Shown in pieces: positions 9,223 through 16,964 of a stretch of 64,000 bases of DNA. The position numbers were made by a program, and so were the translations under genes. Numbering within the stretch: the stretch's first letter is position 1; every line of letters starts with the position of its first letter. The notes under the pieces are model-generated. The model was not told the DNA's origin, searched no databases, and worked only from the letters and a program-made list of their open reading frames with translations. Source of the stretch: Sinanaerobacter chloroacetimidivorans. Its GTDB lineage: Bacteria; Bacillota; Clostridia; Peptostreptococcales; Anaerovoracaceae. The stretch is from NCBI RefSeq assembly GCF_018128545.1, contig NZ_JAGSND010000017.1, positions 1 through 64,000 of the forward strand, given 5' to 3'.

Positions 9223-9256
9223 AAGGGGTTTGTTATGTCAAGCAAACTCCCTTTTT
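9223..9256 (+). terminator. Rho-independent terminator after amidohydrolase gene
   Basis: A stem AAGGGGTTTG (9223-9232) pairs with CAAACTCCCTT (9243-9253) with one bulge, followed by a T-run. Confidence 0.75.
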
Positions 9257-9404
9257 ATTTGGGGTATATTTTTACTGCACAATAGATATTTCCATGTTAT
9301 ATCCTTTTTCATTTATATTTTTCCCTGCAAAGGATTGAAACGAATGATTTTTGTTTGTCCGAATATATATAGATACTAGAATGCAGTTTGGAGGGAAAAT
9401 CAAA

Positions 9405-10001
9405 ATGACATTAAAAAAAAGAACGATAACGTTACTGTTTGCTTTACTCTTTGTGTTGGCATCAAGTCCCGCAGCCTTTGCCGAAAGCTCGGATTACTGC
9501 AATCACTGGGCTGGCGAAACGATTGGCGAATTCTTGGAAAAAGGTTGGGTACAAAGAGACCAAAGCGGAGAACTGAATCCGGATCAATACGCCACAAGAG
9601 CTGAGTTTCTTACTTTGATCAATTCCATCTGGCCAGGTTCCATCCCCGTTCATGAAAATAAAAAGGAGAAAAACTCAGATCAATCAGATCAAATCAAAAA
9701 TAGTGATGAAGAGTCGGCCGGGGATAAGGAAAAATCCCAGCTTGACGATCCAATTAAGCGGGAAGAGGCGGCATATGTGATTGCAGGAATCAAAAAGTAC
9801 ACAAAAGAGGAAGGCAAGGAACTCTCCAAAGGATTCCAGGATTCGGATCAAATTTCTCCATGGGCCTTGGATTCCGTAGAAATCATGCTTCAAAAAGGAA
9901 TTATGAAAGGTTATCCAAATCAATTATTACGTCCAACGGATCCCATCACCAGGGCCGAAGCCATGACACTGTTAAAGGCAGTGCTGAATTTATCTGATTA
10001 A
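9405..10001 (+). CDS. Short exported protein with two SLH domains
   Basis: About 198 residues from ATG 9405 (GGAGGG 9 bp upstream). A clear signal peptide (MTLKKRTITLLFALLFVLAS, cleavage near AFA-ES) is followed by an SLH domain (NHWAGETIGEFLEKGW... DQYATRAEFLTLIN), a highly charged Lys/Asp/Ser linker (about residues 85-120) and a second SLH module (FQDSDQISPWALDSVEIMLQKGIMKGY... ITRAEAMTLLKAV). It carries no other functional domain, so it may be a structural S-layer component or a decoy/spacer SLH protein. It is monocistronic, with a terminator at 10044-10067. Confidence 0.85.
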   Translation: MTLKKRTITLLFALLFVLASSPAAFAESSDYCNHWAGETIGEFLEKGWVQRDQSGELNPDQYATRAEFLTLINSIWPGSIPVHENKKEKNSDQSDQIKNSDEESAGDKEKSQLDDPIKREEAAYVIAGIKKYTKEEGKELSKGFQDSDQISPWALDSVEIMLQKGIMKGYPNQLLRPTDPITRAEAMTLLKAVLNLSD

Positions 10002-10043
10002 AACTAAAATAAAACTATAAATAAAACTCCTTGTAATATTAAA

Positions 10044-10067
10044 ACTCCCTGTAATGGGAGTTTGTTT
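10044..10067 (+). terminator. Rho-independent terminator after short SLH gene
   Basis: Stem ACTCCC (10044-10049)/GGGAGT (10056-10061) with a six-base loop and a T-rich tail. It separates this gene from the convergent cyclic-di-GMP gene. Confidence 0.75.
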
Positions 10068-10108
10068 TATAACGCTGTAAAATCCTCAAAACTTCTTGGC
10101 AAATAAAG

Positions 10109-10152
10109 ACAGCTATATTTAGTGAATTTTACAGCTATATTTGATAAATTTT
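10109..10152. repeat. 22-bp tandem duplication spanning the stop codon of the GGDEF/EAL gene
   Basis: Two adjacent 22-bp units (10109-10130 and 10131-10152) begin with ACAGCTATATTT and differ at a few positions. The right unit contains the last codons and stop of the minus-strand gene. The left unit is an untranslated copy, consistent with a slippage duplication. Confidence 0.7.
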
Positions 10153-12726
10153 ATAAAAGTTTTTTTCTACGTCTGATACCTCAAGGGGCATGCTGAAATA
10201 AAAGCCTTGAACAGCATCGCATTTCCCTATCATCAATCTTTTCACTTGTTCGTAATCTTCTATTCCCTCCGCAATTACTTTCAAACCCAGGCTATGCGCT
10301 AACGCTATAAAACTATCGATAACGGCGTTACTATCAAAGTTGAGAAACTTCATGCTGAGGTTTCTATCCAGCTTGATGGTATCAATGGGCAAGAAGGTCA
10401 AATAGCTTAGAGAGGAGTAACCCGTGCCGAAATCATCAATCGCAATTCGGATCCCGTACTCCCTGAGCTCCTGTAAAAAGGACAAGGTTGCCTCGGTATT
10501 TTCCAGGAATACATTTTCAGTAATTTCCAGAACAATAAGATTCGGATCGACGTTGTTTTCTTTCAGCAGCTTCAATAAATGATTTTTAAAATTGTAGTCA
10601 TGTATTTGTACTGCAGAAAAGTTGATGGCCACGGGCTTCAGCTCTAAGCCCTTCTGCTGCCACTGGCAGAGCTGCGTTACAACCATCTGCACCGCTTTTC
10701 TCCCGATTGCAATAATCAGGTCGTCTTCTTCCGCCACCGGAATAAAATCTTTTGGGCTTACCGCCGAACCTTTTAAGCGAATCAGTGCTTCATAGCCTAA
10801 AATTTCACCGGAATACAGATCGATCTGAGGCTGGTAAACCATTTTAAAACCGTCATTTGTGATTGCCTCCCGCAACAAACTTTTCATCTGCCATTTCTGT
10901 TTTAGATGGTCGTCCATTTCCTTATTGAAAAAAGCATAGCTATGTTTCCCGCTGTTTTTAACAAAATATAGGGCCAAGTCAGCGTACATAATCAGTTGAT
11001 TGAAATCCTGGCTATCTTTCGGGAAGGTTGAAATGCCCATACTGAATTCAACCTTGACCTCATTCTTTTCAATTTGAAACGGTTTTTGAAAGAGCTGGAA
11101 GAGTTCTTCGATAAATAAGCGGAGCTCTTCCCTTCCTTCTTTGTATTCGTACAATATTAAAAATTCATCTCCACCGAATCGGGAAACAAATACCCGTTGG
11201 TTTACTCTTTCTTTTAATTTTCTGGAAATGTATTTCAGGACTTTATCACCAAAAAGATGTCCAAGAGTATCATTAATACCTTTAAAATTGTCCAAATCCA
11301 GCAGAAGGATAGCACCCTGACTTTCAGTATGGAGAATTTCACTCAATTTTTCCTGAAATCTTCTGCGATTGGGCAAACCTGTCAAGGGATCATGATCCGC
11401 TAAATAGTGAATAAATTCCTTCTGCGAATTGATCTGTTTTATGGAATGGTTGACTTTCTCCAACAGTCCGTTTACCGAATTCATGATGCCGGAAAAAGGA
11501 TTGTCCTTGGATAAATGAAGCTGATAAACCGTCTCCTGATCTATATCAATCTTTTGGATTTCCTGATCTATAATTGCCATGTTGTTTTTTAATTCAATGA
11601 AATTATCCTGCATATTATTAAGTGCCCTGGATATTTCTCCGATTTCATCTTTTTGATGAATATACAGTTCGAAATTTTTCTTTTCATATATATCAAAATC
11701 AAAAGTAGCCATTTTCTTAATCGCCTGAGCAATTTTTAAAATAGGTTTTGTAATATAATTGGAGATAAGGAAAATCAACATCATGACGAGCAGAAACATG
11801 ATCGAATAAATGATAAATAGAAAGTCTGTTAATGAACTGGACTGCTCCAGGATTTCATCTTTATCCATAACAGATATGTATTTCCAGCCGCTGTAGGGGG
11901 AGATGTAAACATTAAATACCTTTTCTGTGTCATCAATCTGACCCTCAAAGGATTTTCCGTTATATTCGTCTACGGAATGAAAAACATCCAAGCCCAAATC
12001 TTCAATACTGTTCAACGTCCATTCCTCGTGATCGGGACTGTTGATAAAAACATTGTTAGGGCTCAGAATGCAAATGTAACCTGATTCGCTGTATTTCAGA
12101 CCGTTGATCTTATTCATCAATTGATCCAGCTTAATGGTAAGGCTTACCACACCAATTTTTTTATGATCCAAAGTAACGCTTTTATCAACGCTGATAACCA
12201 AATCATTTGTAACTTTGGTAATATAGGGTTCTGAGATGATAGCATCTTCTTTGTGAATGGCATTCAGGTACCATTGCCTCCCGCGTGGATCATAGGGCCC
12301 AGGGGGGTTGAAGTCCGGGTACTCTGCATAACCGCCTTCTTCGGTGCCAAAGGAAACAAATTCGATAATATCCTGATTTTCCTTTATCTGACGAAAATAT
12401 TTCAGTATTTCTGATTCACTTTCAGCAGCATCTAAAGGAGAAGCAGACGGATCGTAGTGAATATAGGAATGGATTTGTGAATACGTATGTAGCAGTCGTT
12501 CGTCCTCGGCAATAATAGAAATTAGATCCTCAGTGTTTTTCAGTACGGAATCATCGACATGATCTGCAGCCTGCTGAAGCATAATGTTGGTATGTTCGAT
12601 ATTGCTTTTGTAAAGCCATTCCTCTGTTTTGTTTTTTATATAAAAACTGCTTAACAAATATGGAATCAGGCAACCGACAAGAATACAGATTATTAATTTG
12701 TTTCTTATACTGAAATTATCTAACAT
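10135..12726 (-). CDS. Membrane cyclic-di-GMP protein: Cache-HAMP-GGDEF-EAL
   Basis: 863 residues. An N-terminal membrane segment (about 10-30) is followed by an extracytoplasmic double-Cache sensor (about 35-285; PYDPRGRQWYLNA and EPYITKVTNDLVISV are typical Cache motifs), a second membrane segment and HAMP (about 290-390), a GGDEF domain with an intact GGDEF motif at residue 518, and an EAL domain. The EAL domain has E646 in GYEALIRL, the DDFGTGYSSLSYL motif, the catalytic-lysine region IKLDRN and the EGIED loop. Both diguanylate cyclase and phosphodiesterase signatures are intact, so either or both activities are possible. It is expected to tie an extracellular small-molecule signal to attachment or motility. 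It appears monocistronic. Confidence 0.93.
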   Translation of the reverse strand: MLDNFSIRNKLIICILVGCLIPYLLSSFYIKNKTEEWLYKSNIEHTNIMLQQAADHVDDSVLKNTEDLISIIAEDERLLHTYSQIHSYIHYDPSASPLDAAESESEILKYFRQIKENQDIIEFVSFGTEEGGYAEYPDFNPPGPYDPRGRQWYLNAIHKEDAIISEPYITKVTNDLVISVDKSVTLDHKKIGVVSLTIKLDQLMNKINGLKYSESGYICILSPNNVFINSPDHEEWTLNSIEDLGLDVFHSVDEYNGKSFEGQIDDTEKVFNVYISPYSGWKYISVMDKDEILEQSSSLTDFLFIIYSIMFLLVMMLIFLISNYITKPILKIAQAIKKMATFDFDIYEKKNFELYIHQKDEIGEISRALNNMQDNFIELKNNMAIIDQEIQKIDIDQETVYQLHLSKDNPFSGIMNSVNGLLEKVNHSIKQINSQKEFIHYLADHDPLTGLPNRRRFQEKLSEILHTESQGAILLLDLDNFKGINDTLGHLFGDKVLKYISRKLKERVNQRVFVSRFGGDEFLILYEYKEGREELRLFIEELFQLFQKPFQIEKNEVKVEFSMGISTFPKDSQDFNQLIMYADLALYFVKNSGKHSYAFFNKEMDDHLKQKWQMKSLLREAITNDGFKMVYQPQIDLYSGEILGYEALIRLKGSAVSPKDFIPVAEEDDLIIAIGRKAVQMVVTQLCQWQQKGLELKPVAINFSAVQIHDYNFKNHLLKLLKENNVDPNLIVLEITENVFLENTEATLSFLQELREYGIRIAIDDFGTGYSSLSYLTFLPIDTIKLDRNLSMKFLNFDSNAVIDSFIALAHSLGLKVIAEGIEDYEQVKRLMIGKCDAVQGFYFSMPLEVSDVEKNFYKIYQI

Positions 12727-12800
12727 ATATATACCTTTAAATACCTTCTGACTGCTATTTTTTCTTTATTCTATCATTTTTGACGACTCCTTTGTTACCT

Positions 12801-13631
12801 TTATTTTAGACATCCGTCATAATTAACAAATTCCCTTTTGGAATGCCGGACGGCTACCCTTAAGGAATCTCTCCATGTACTATGAAGCATAATGGCTCTT
12901 GATGAACAATAGGTCTGGCATAATTTACATTGTACACAGTCTAACTCTCTGACCGGAGATGATTTTTGCTGCTGCAATTCAAAAACAGATAGAGGACAGT
13001 TCTTTACGCATTGTCCGCATCCAGTGCATTGATTCTGATTTACGGTGACAAGATCGCCCTTCAGTTCAATGACATTTTTTTCTTCATCCTCTACACCGTT
13101 TACTTTATAAATGTTGGGACTGCCTTCTCGAAGAGGATTCCTGCAGGATAAGGAATGATAGTAATCGATTGGTTTGTACTCCGGGAAAAGACTGACTGCA
13201 AATCGAGCCGCACGCCTCAAGTCTTTTTCGTTGGGTCTTCCTTTATTGCCGCCACCTACGAGGGTAAAAGGGCCGGTACAGTCATAGCCTTTTGACGAAA
13301 ACTCACCGATGATTTTTCGTCCCTTCTGGATGAGCATTTTTTTTATGGGGTCGTGATATTTACCAAGAATAGGACTTCCGTGGGTAGAAAATATAAAAGC
13401 AGCCTGTTCGCCAAAATTCATTTTGGTGATGAAATCCAATAAAATCGGGTGATGACGTGCAAAAAAAATTCCCGATCCGAAGCCTACCGCTTTATATTTC
13501 ATGACATCAAGATTTTCTGCCTGCCTGACAGATACTAATTGGCAGTTCAATTCACCGGCCATAGACCTGCCTAATTTTAATGTGTTTCCATTGTAAATAG
13601 ATTCACAGATGATAAGAATCTCCTTGTTCAT
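12801..13631 (-). CDS. Flavodoxin / 2x[4Fe-4S] ferredoxin fusion (EFR1-like)
   Basis: 276 residues. Residues about 1-155 are a flavodoxin-like FMN-binding domain (ICESIYNGNTLKLG at the phosphate loop, GFGSGIFFARHH, FIFSTHGS, LVGGGNKGRPN). Residues about 190-250 hold two 4Fe-4S motifs, CTGCGQCVKNCP and CVQCKLCQTYC. Such proteins are soluble low-potential electron carriers or reductases. The gene is divergent from a TetR regulator, and its promoter overlaps two palindromic operators at 13656-13704, so repression by that TetR is strongly suggested. The inferred promoter on this strand is TTGACA at 13701-13696 and TAGAAT at 13678-13673 with 17-bp spacing. Confidence 0.88.
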   Translation of the reverse strand: MNKEILIICESIYNGNTLKLGRSMAGELNCQLVSVRQAENLDVMKYKAVGFGSGIFFARHHPILLDFITKMNFGEQAAFIFSTHGSPILGKYHDPIKKMLIQKGRKIIGEFSSKGYDCTGPFTLVGGGNKGRPNEKDLRRAARFAVSLFPEYKPIDYYHSLSCRNPLREGSPNIYKVNGVEDEEKNVIELKGDLVTVNQNQCTGCGQCVKNCPLSVFELQQQKSSPVRELDCVQCKLCQTYCSSRAIMLHSTWRDSLRVAVRHSKREFVNYDGCLK

Positions 13632-13655
13632 AGTAAAAAACCTTCTTTCTTGTTA

Positions 13656-13717
13656 ATGTTGACACTGTAAACATTCTATCTCCAAATGTTTACAGTGTCA
13701 ACATACTGTGATATAAT
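13656..13717. promoter_or_regulatory. Divergent overlapping promoters covered by two nested TetR operators
   Basis: Two perfect 20-bp arms (13656-13675 and 13685-13704) form an inverted repeat with a 9-bp spacer. Each arm is itself a near-perfect 9-1-9 palindrome (ATGTTGACA-C-TGTAAACAT, one mismatch), so there are two operators centred 30 bp apart. For the rightward gene, TTTACA (13689-13694), 17 bp, TATAAT (13712-13717). For the leftward gene, TTGACA (13701-13696), 17 bp, TAGAAT (13678-13673). Both promoters are overlapped by operator sequence. Confidence 0.85.
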
Positions 13718-13743
13718 AAAAGAAAAAAGGAGAACGTTTTAGC

Positions 13744-14337
13744 ATGGAAGCAGCATCTTACCACCATGGCAATTTAAAAAATGAACTGATAGAGGCTGGA
13801 ATTCAGCTGATTAACCAGGACGGTGCCGAAAACTTTTCTCTGCGGAAGGTCGCTATGAAATGTAAAGTGAGCCATGCAGCTCCTTATAAACATTTTAAAA
13901 ATAAGGAACAACTTTTAAGTGAAATGAAAAACTTTGTAATTAGTAAATTTATGGACAACTTGGAAGCTGTCGTACCGAGTCATGAAAGCAGTTCGATATT
14001 AGTTGACCTTGGAATTGCGTATATTGGTTTTTTTATAGACAATCCCCAATATTTTTATTTCCTCTTTTCACAGGAAGTATTCGACTTGAAGATTACTGTC
14101 ACTGACGGAGGATTGACTCACAGTGATTTTGGGCCTTTTGAACTATTTCGGAAAACGGCGGAAGAATATATGACGAAAGTGGAACTCAATCAATCCTCCT
14201 TTTCCAGGAACATTATAACCATGTGGGCAGCAGTTCATGGCCTTGCCTCTATCTTTGCTACGAAGCATGTTGAGTATAGTGGAGATCGAAATGTATTCAT
14301 AAGGGAAATATTGGAACAAAATATTGTCTTGAATTAG
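13744..14337 (+). CDS. TetR/AcrR-family repressor
   Basis: 197 residues. The N-terminal TetR DNA-binding domain is clear (residues about 8-55: IEAGIQLINQDGAENFSLRKVAMKCKVSHAAPYKHFKNKEQLL), with helix-turn-helix VAMKCKVSHAAPYKHF. The C-terminal domain resembles the WHG class of TetR ligand domains. Ribosome site AAGGAG lies upstream of ATG 13744. It is divergently transcribed from the flavodoxin/ferredoxin gene and shares with it a promoter region carrying two operator palindromes, so autoregulation together with control of the redox gene is the natural reading. The inducer is unknown. Confidence 0.9.
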   Translation: MEAASYHHGNLKNELIEAGIQLINQDGAENFSLRKVAMKCKVSHAAPYKHFKNKEQLLSEMKNFVISKFMDNLEAVVPSHESSSILVDLGIAYIGFFIDNPQYFYFLFSQEVFDLKITVTDGGLTHSDFGPFELFRKTAEEYMTKVELNQSSFSRNIITMWAAVHGLASIFATKHVEYSGDRNVFIREILEQNIVLN

Positions 14338-14370
14338 TCTAATAAAAACATGAAAATTAATCAAAAATGA

Positions 14371-14398
14371 TTGACAAATGGACGAAAATCCTTAATAA
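14371..14398 (+). promoter_or_regulatory. Promoter of tRNA-Ala
   Basis: TTGACA at 14371-14376 and a TAATAA -10 candidate at 14393-14398 with a 16-bp spacer, about 35 bp before the tRNA. A TAATAT alternative with a longer spacer is also present. Confidence 0.55.
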
Positions 14399-14432
14399 TA
14401 TAAGAGCGAGTTAGCAAGGACAAAATGAATAG

Positions 14433-14508
14433 GGGCTTATAGCGCAGCTGGGAGCGCGCCTGACTGGCAGTCAGGAGGTCAGGAGTTCGATCCTCCTTAG
14501 GTCCACCA
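14433..14508 (+). tRNA. tRNA-Ala (anticodon GGC)
   Basis: A full cloverleaf can be drawn. Acceptor GGGCTTA/TAGGTCC has two G-T pairs; the D stem is GCGC/GCGC; anticodon stem CCTGA/TCAGG has loop CTGGCAG with anticodon GGC at 14466-14468. The T stem is AGGAG/CTCCT with loop TTCGATC, followed by discriminator A and an encoded CCA (14506-14508). Anticodon GGC reads GCC alanine codons. The gene stands alone with its own promoter and terminator. Confidence 0.93.
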
Positions 14509-14514
14509 TAAAAC

Positions 14515-14541
14515 AAAACTCTCCATTTATGGGGAGTTTTT
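14515..14541 (+). terminator. Terminator of tRNA-Ala
   Basis: Stem AAAACTCTCC (14515-14524) and GGGGAGTTTT (14531-14540), six-base loop, T-run. Confidence 0.8.
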
Positions 14542-14563
14542 GTTTTATCCTGAATTAAGAAGG

Positions 14564-14800
14564 AGGAGGATCGAACTCCTGGAAACTAAGGTGAGATCCT
14601 CATTGCCTATTTTGCGTGGCTTCAGCCACAGTGCAAAATAGGACAGCGTAGCGAACGAAGAGAGCGTAGGAGCACGTGTAAGCTTGCGTTAGGTCAACTA
14701 AATTTAAAAATAGCAGAGATTTCTGCTTTGAAAAATAAAAGCGGCCAGAACAGTCGCCGAAGGGAACCATATGGTTCCCTGGCGGAAGTGTCAATGCTAC
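14564..14800. other. Structured non-coding stretch with inverted tRNA T-arm copy and nested hairpins
   Basis: No credible gene lies here. Positions 14564-14581 are an exact reverse complement of the tRNA T arm (14480-14497). Then comes a nested hairpin with CCTATTTTGC (14606-14615) pairing GCAAAATAGG (14633-14642) around GTGGC-TTCA-GCCAC. The 30-bp dispersed repeat follows (14641-14670), then a small AGCAGA/TCTGCT hairpin near 14712-14727. A 20-bp perfect palindrome at 14761-14780 is bracketed by CGCC/GGCG. It could be a structured RNA, a mobile-repeat remnant, or the terminator region of the minus-strand operon that ends at 14806. Confidence 0.5.
14641..14670. repeat. 30-bp dispersed repeat, copy 1
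   Basis: Identical over 30 bp to 22346-22375 (starts GGACAGCGTAGCGAACGAAG). In this copy about 20 extra bases separate it from the tRNA-end-like motif TTAGGTCAACTAA at 14689-14701. A diverged third copy lies at 40637-40661. Confidence 0.8.
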
Positions 14801-14805
14801 ATTTT

Positions 14806-15525
14806 CTAATCTTCAGTTTTTAATTTCGTATATGCTTTTTTTTCTCTTGATCTCGGCATGGTTTTTTCTTTGATATGTTCCAGCGCTTCCAGGATTCCCT
14901 CCAACTGATCGCCAGGAAAGCCTGCCAGCATATGGTCTGTGGGAATGTCAGTAGCGTTCCTGCAGCCGTAGCAGCCAAGACTGGTGTTGAGCTTATGGGT
15001 AGAATGGGGTGTTGCAATAATATCAATACAGGTTCCGTTTGAGATGCTGGTGGAAAACTCATGCCTTCCGCCATTTTGGTAAATTGCGGCGAGACTCACC
15101 CACATAATCTGCTCTGGCACGGTTTCCAGCAGGATTACGTCGGGTTCGAAATCAACTTTCAGAAGAGGTGCAAACGCTATTGCGGAAAATTGATTCTGCC
15201 TGAACCGTGGAATCAGCTCCATGGTATTCTTCGCGCCTTCCTTGCAGAATGCCCCGAGCTGAGACAGAAATTCTCCATTCATCAGCTTTTCTGGAACCGG
15301 AAGAAATCCCAAAGCGGAACCGCCGTTGGCGCAGGCGATGTTTCCGGCATCGGCCAGCAGCTTATTTCCTTCCCGAGCTTTCATTATAAACTGGCAAATC
15401 GAATATTTTTTAGTGCTGTCATAGCCAACCAAGGTATCGCCTTCTGTGAGAAATTTAATTCCTACCGGTGCGGTTTTCATTTCAAGTATGGTTTGTAATT
15501 GATCGCTAAGTTGTTTATAATCCAT
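14806..15525 (-). CDS. DUF169-family protein
   Basis: 239 residues, matching the DUF169 family by its opening (QTILEMKTAPVGIKF) and by cysteine-containing motifs: SICQFI, ACANGGSALGF, NGTCIDIIATP and LGCYGCRNATDI. The cysteines suggest metal or iron-sulfur handling, but the biochemical function of the family is not established. The gene follows the reductive-dehalogenase-like gene by 8 bp in the same direction, so they almost certainly share a transcript and may act together. Beyond the stop there is only structured non-coding sequence and tRNA-Ala. The start ATG at 15525 has a weak GGAA ribosome site inside the end of the upstream gene, suggesting coupling. Confidence 0.85.
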   Translation of the reverse strand: MDYKQLSDQLQTILEMKTAPVGIKFLTEGDTLVGYDSTKKYSICQFIMKAREGNKLLADAGNIACANGGSALGFLPVPEKLMNGEFLSQLGAFCKEGAKNTMELIPRFRQNQFSAIAFAPLLKVDFEPDVILLETVPEQIMWVSLAAIYQNGGRHEFSTSISNGTCIDIIATPHSTHKLNTSLGCYGCRNATDIPTDHMLAGFPGDQLEGILEALEHIKEKTMPRSREKKAYTKLKTED

Positions 15526-15533
15526 TTCCGTTC

Positions 15534-16703
15534 CTATAATCTTTCTGTTGTTTTGGGAATCACAAGTTCGTTGTCGATCTTTTCCAGATCAAACCACCAT
15601 TTATCCGTGGCCTCCAGTTCGCCGATATAGTTTTTTTCTTTCCACAGCTTCGCTTGCTTGTCAGCCATGGCGGCGAGACTTTCTGCCGTTCCGTCCCAAT
15701 TTTCAAAGTCCTTGGGATCCGAATCTACTCTGCTCCACGGGCAGAACTTCGCGCACCTACCGCATACACAGCCTTTGGTGTTCATAATGTCGAATACAGA
15801 ACATTTCTTTTCGTCGATTTTCCAGGTTTCATATCCGTTATATACTTCTTTTTCCCCGAAGGAAATTGCCTTTGAAGGACATTGCTCCGCACAGATTGTA
15901 CAGGTCTCGCAATATTTCTGAAGGCCGAAGTCGATGGGCTTGTCGATTTCTAGAGGCATATTGGTTAAAACAGCGGCGGATTTAAAATTTGCACCAAGAA
16001 ACGGGTTCACTGCGATCCCCATTCTACTCTCTTCGCCCAGTCCGGCTTCAATAATCAGCTGTGGCATCAGCGTTAGGTAGTTCCACATGTTGGACGGGGC
16101 GGCCTCATACCCCAACCTTTTAATGTAATTGGCCATGGTCTCTGTTTGACATGCCAGCCTCTGGTAGGTCTGGAAGCTCACCGGATCGAAAATCCAGTCG
16201 TAACCGTTAGATGCTTCGATGGTATATACATTTTTTCTACACAGCAGTACGATGGCATATTGATACAGCGCTTCAATTGGATTTCCGTCCATATCGTTGC
16301 TGTAGACGGCAGATTGGGGCAGCTTACAGATTCCAACAATATCGGCACCAAGAAAATAACCGAGGCTTTTAATATGTCTTGCCAGCACTCTGGGGTTATC
16401 CGGGATCGGTGCCTTTTTTTCGGCCACATCATTCTGCCGGAAAGAGTTAATATGTTTCTGCATGCTTACCAGGGCAGCTCCGAGTGGTTCGGTAACCGTC
16501 ATATGTGGAGCTCTTTCCATGACCTTTTCCCCGTAATCACCCCGAAAAGGAACTGCCAGAGCATGCTCTCTGGGATCTCTTCTTTCAATCGTACCCACAT
16601 ATTTCGTGGTGGGGCTTTCAACTCTTTTCAATTTGTCAAGGGGATATCTTCCGAGCTGCTTATCGTTGTAAAGAATATCCCTGTATTTAATTTCGTTGCC
16701 CAT
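15534..16703 (-). CDS. Cytoplasmic reductive-dehalogenase-like iron-sulfur protein
   Basis: 389 residues. The C-terminal half carries two 4Fe-4S motifs: C265-x2-C268-x2-C271-x3-C275-P, and C301 with C314-x2-C317-x3-C321-P ending in CPWSR. Upstream are GLGEESRMGIAVNPFLGANF and LEIDKPIDF, segments characteristic of corrinoid-dependent reductive dehalogenases (RdhA) and, more distantly, of the epoxyqueuosine reductase QueG. No twin-arginine signal is visible and no RdhB-type membrane anchor is nearby, so it should be cytoplasmic and catabolic or biosynthetic rather than respiratory. It has GGGAGG 7 bp before ATG. It is co-transcribed with a DUF169 gene and divergent from two PucR regulators. The substrate is unknown, and corrinoid dependence is inferred from family only. 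Confidence 0.78.
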   Translation of the reverse strand: MGNEIKYRDILYNDKQLGRYPLDKLKRVESPTTKYVGTIERRDPREHALAVPFRGDYGEKVMERAPHMTVTEPLGAALVSMQKHINSFRQNDVAEKKAPIPDNPRVLARHIKSLGYFLGADIVGICKLPQSAVYSNDMDGNPIEALYQYAIVLLCRKNVYTIEASNGYDWIFDPVSFQTYQRLACQTETMANYIKRLGYEAAPSNMWNYLTLMPQLIIEAGLGEESRMGIAVNPFLGANFKSAAVLTNMPLEIDKPIDFGLQKYCETCTICAEQCPSKAISFGEKEVYNGYETWKIDEKKCSVFDIMNTKGCVCGRCAKFCPWSRVDSDPKDFENWDGTAESLAAMADKQAKLWKEKNYIGELEATDKWWFDLEKIDNELVIPKTTERL

Positions 16704-16964
16704 GTTTAACCTCCCAATGTGTCTTGATGAAACTCTTGATAATATTCTAACTATTTAATGACGGATTTGCTATGTTGATTGTGTGAGAAATAGGGGAGGC
16801 ATATTTTCGTAAAATATACACCGGTATAAAACCGTTACTGCTTCATCTTCCTACCGTGCTCCACAAATTAAATAAATTTGTATTTTATTTCTAACTATGC
16901 TAAGATACGCTTGCAAAGATAATGTTTGTTATGATTTATAATGAGTTTATTCAGGAGAATTACG

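Noticed and set aside
14433..14508. Phage or island attachment site at tRNA-Ala
   Set aside because: No integrase gene and no direct repeat of the tRNA 3' end at an island boundary. The 18-bp copy at 14564 is inverted and very close.
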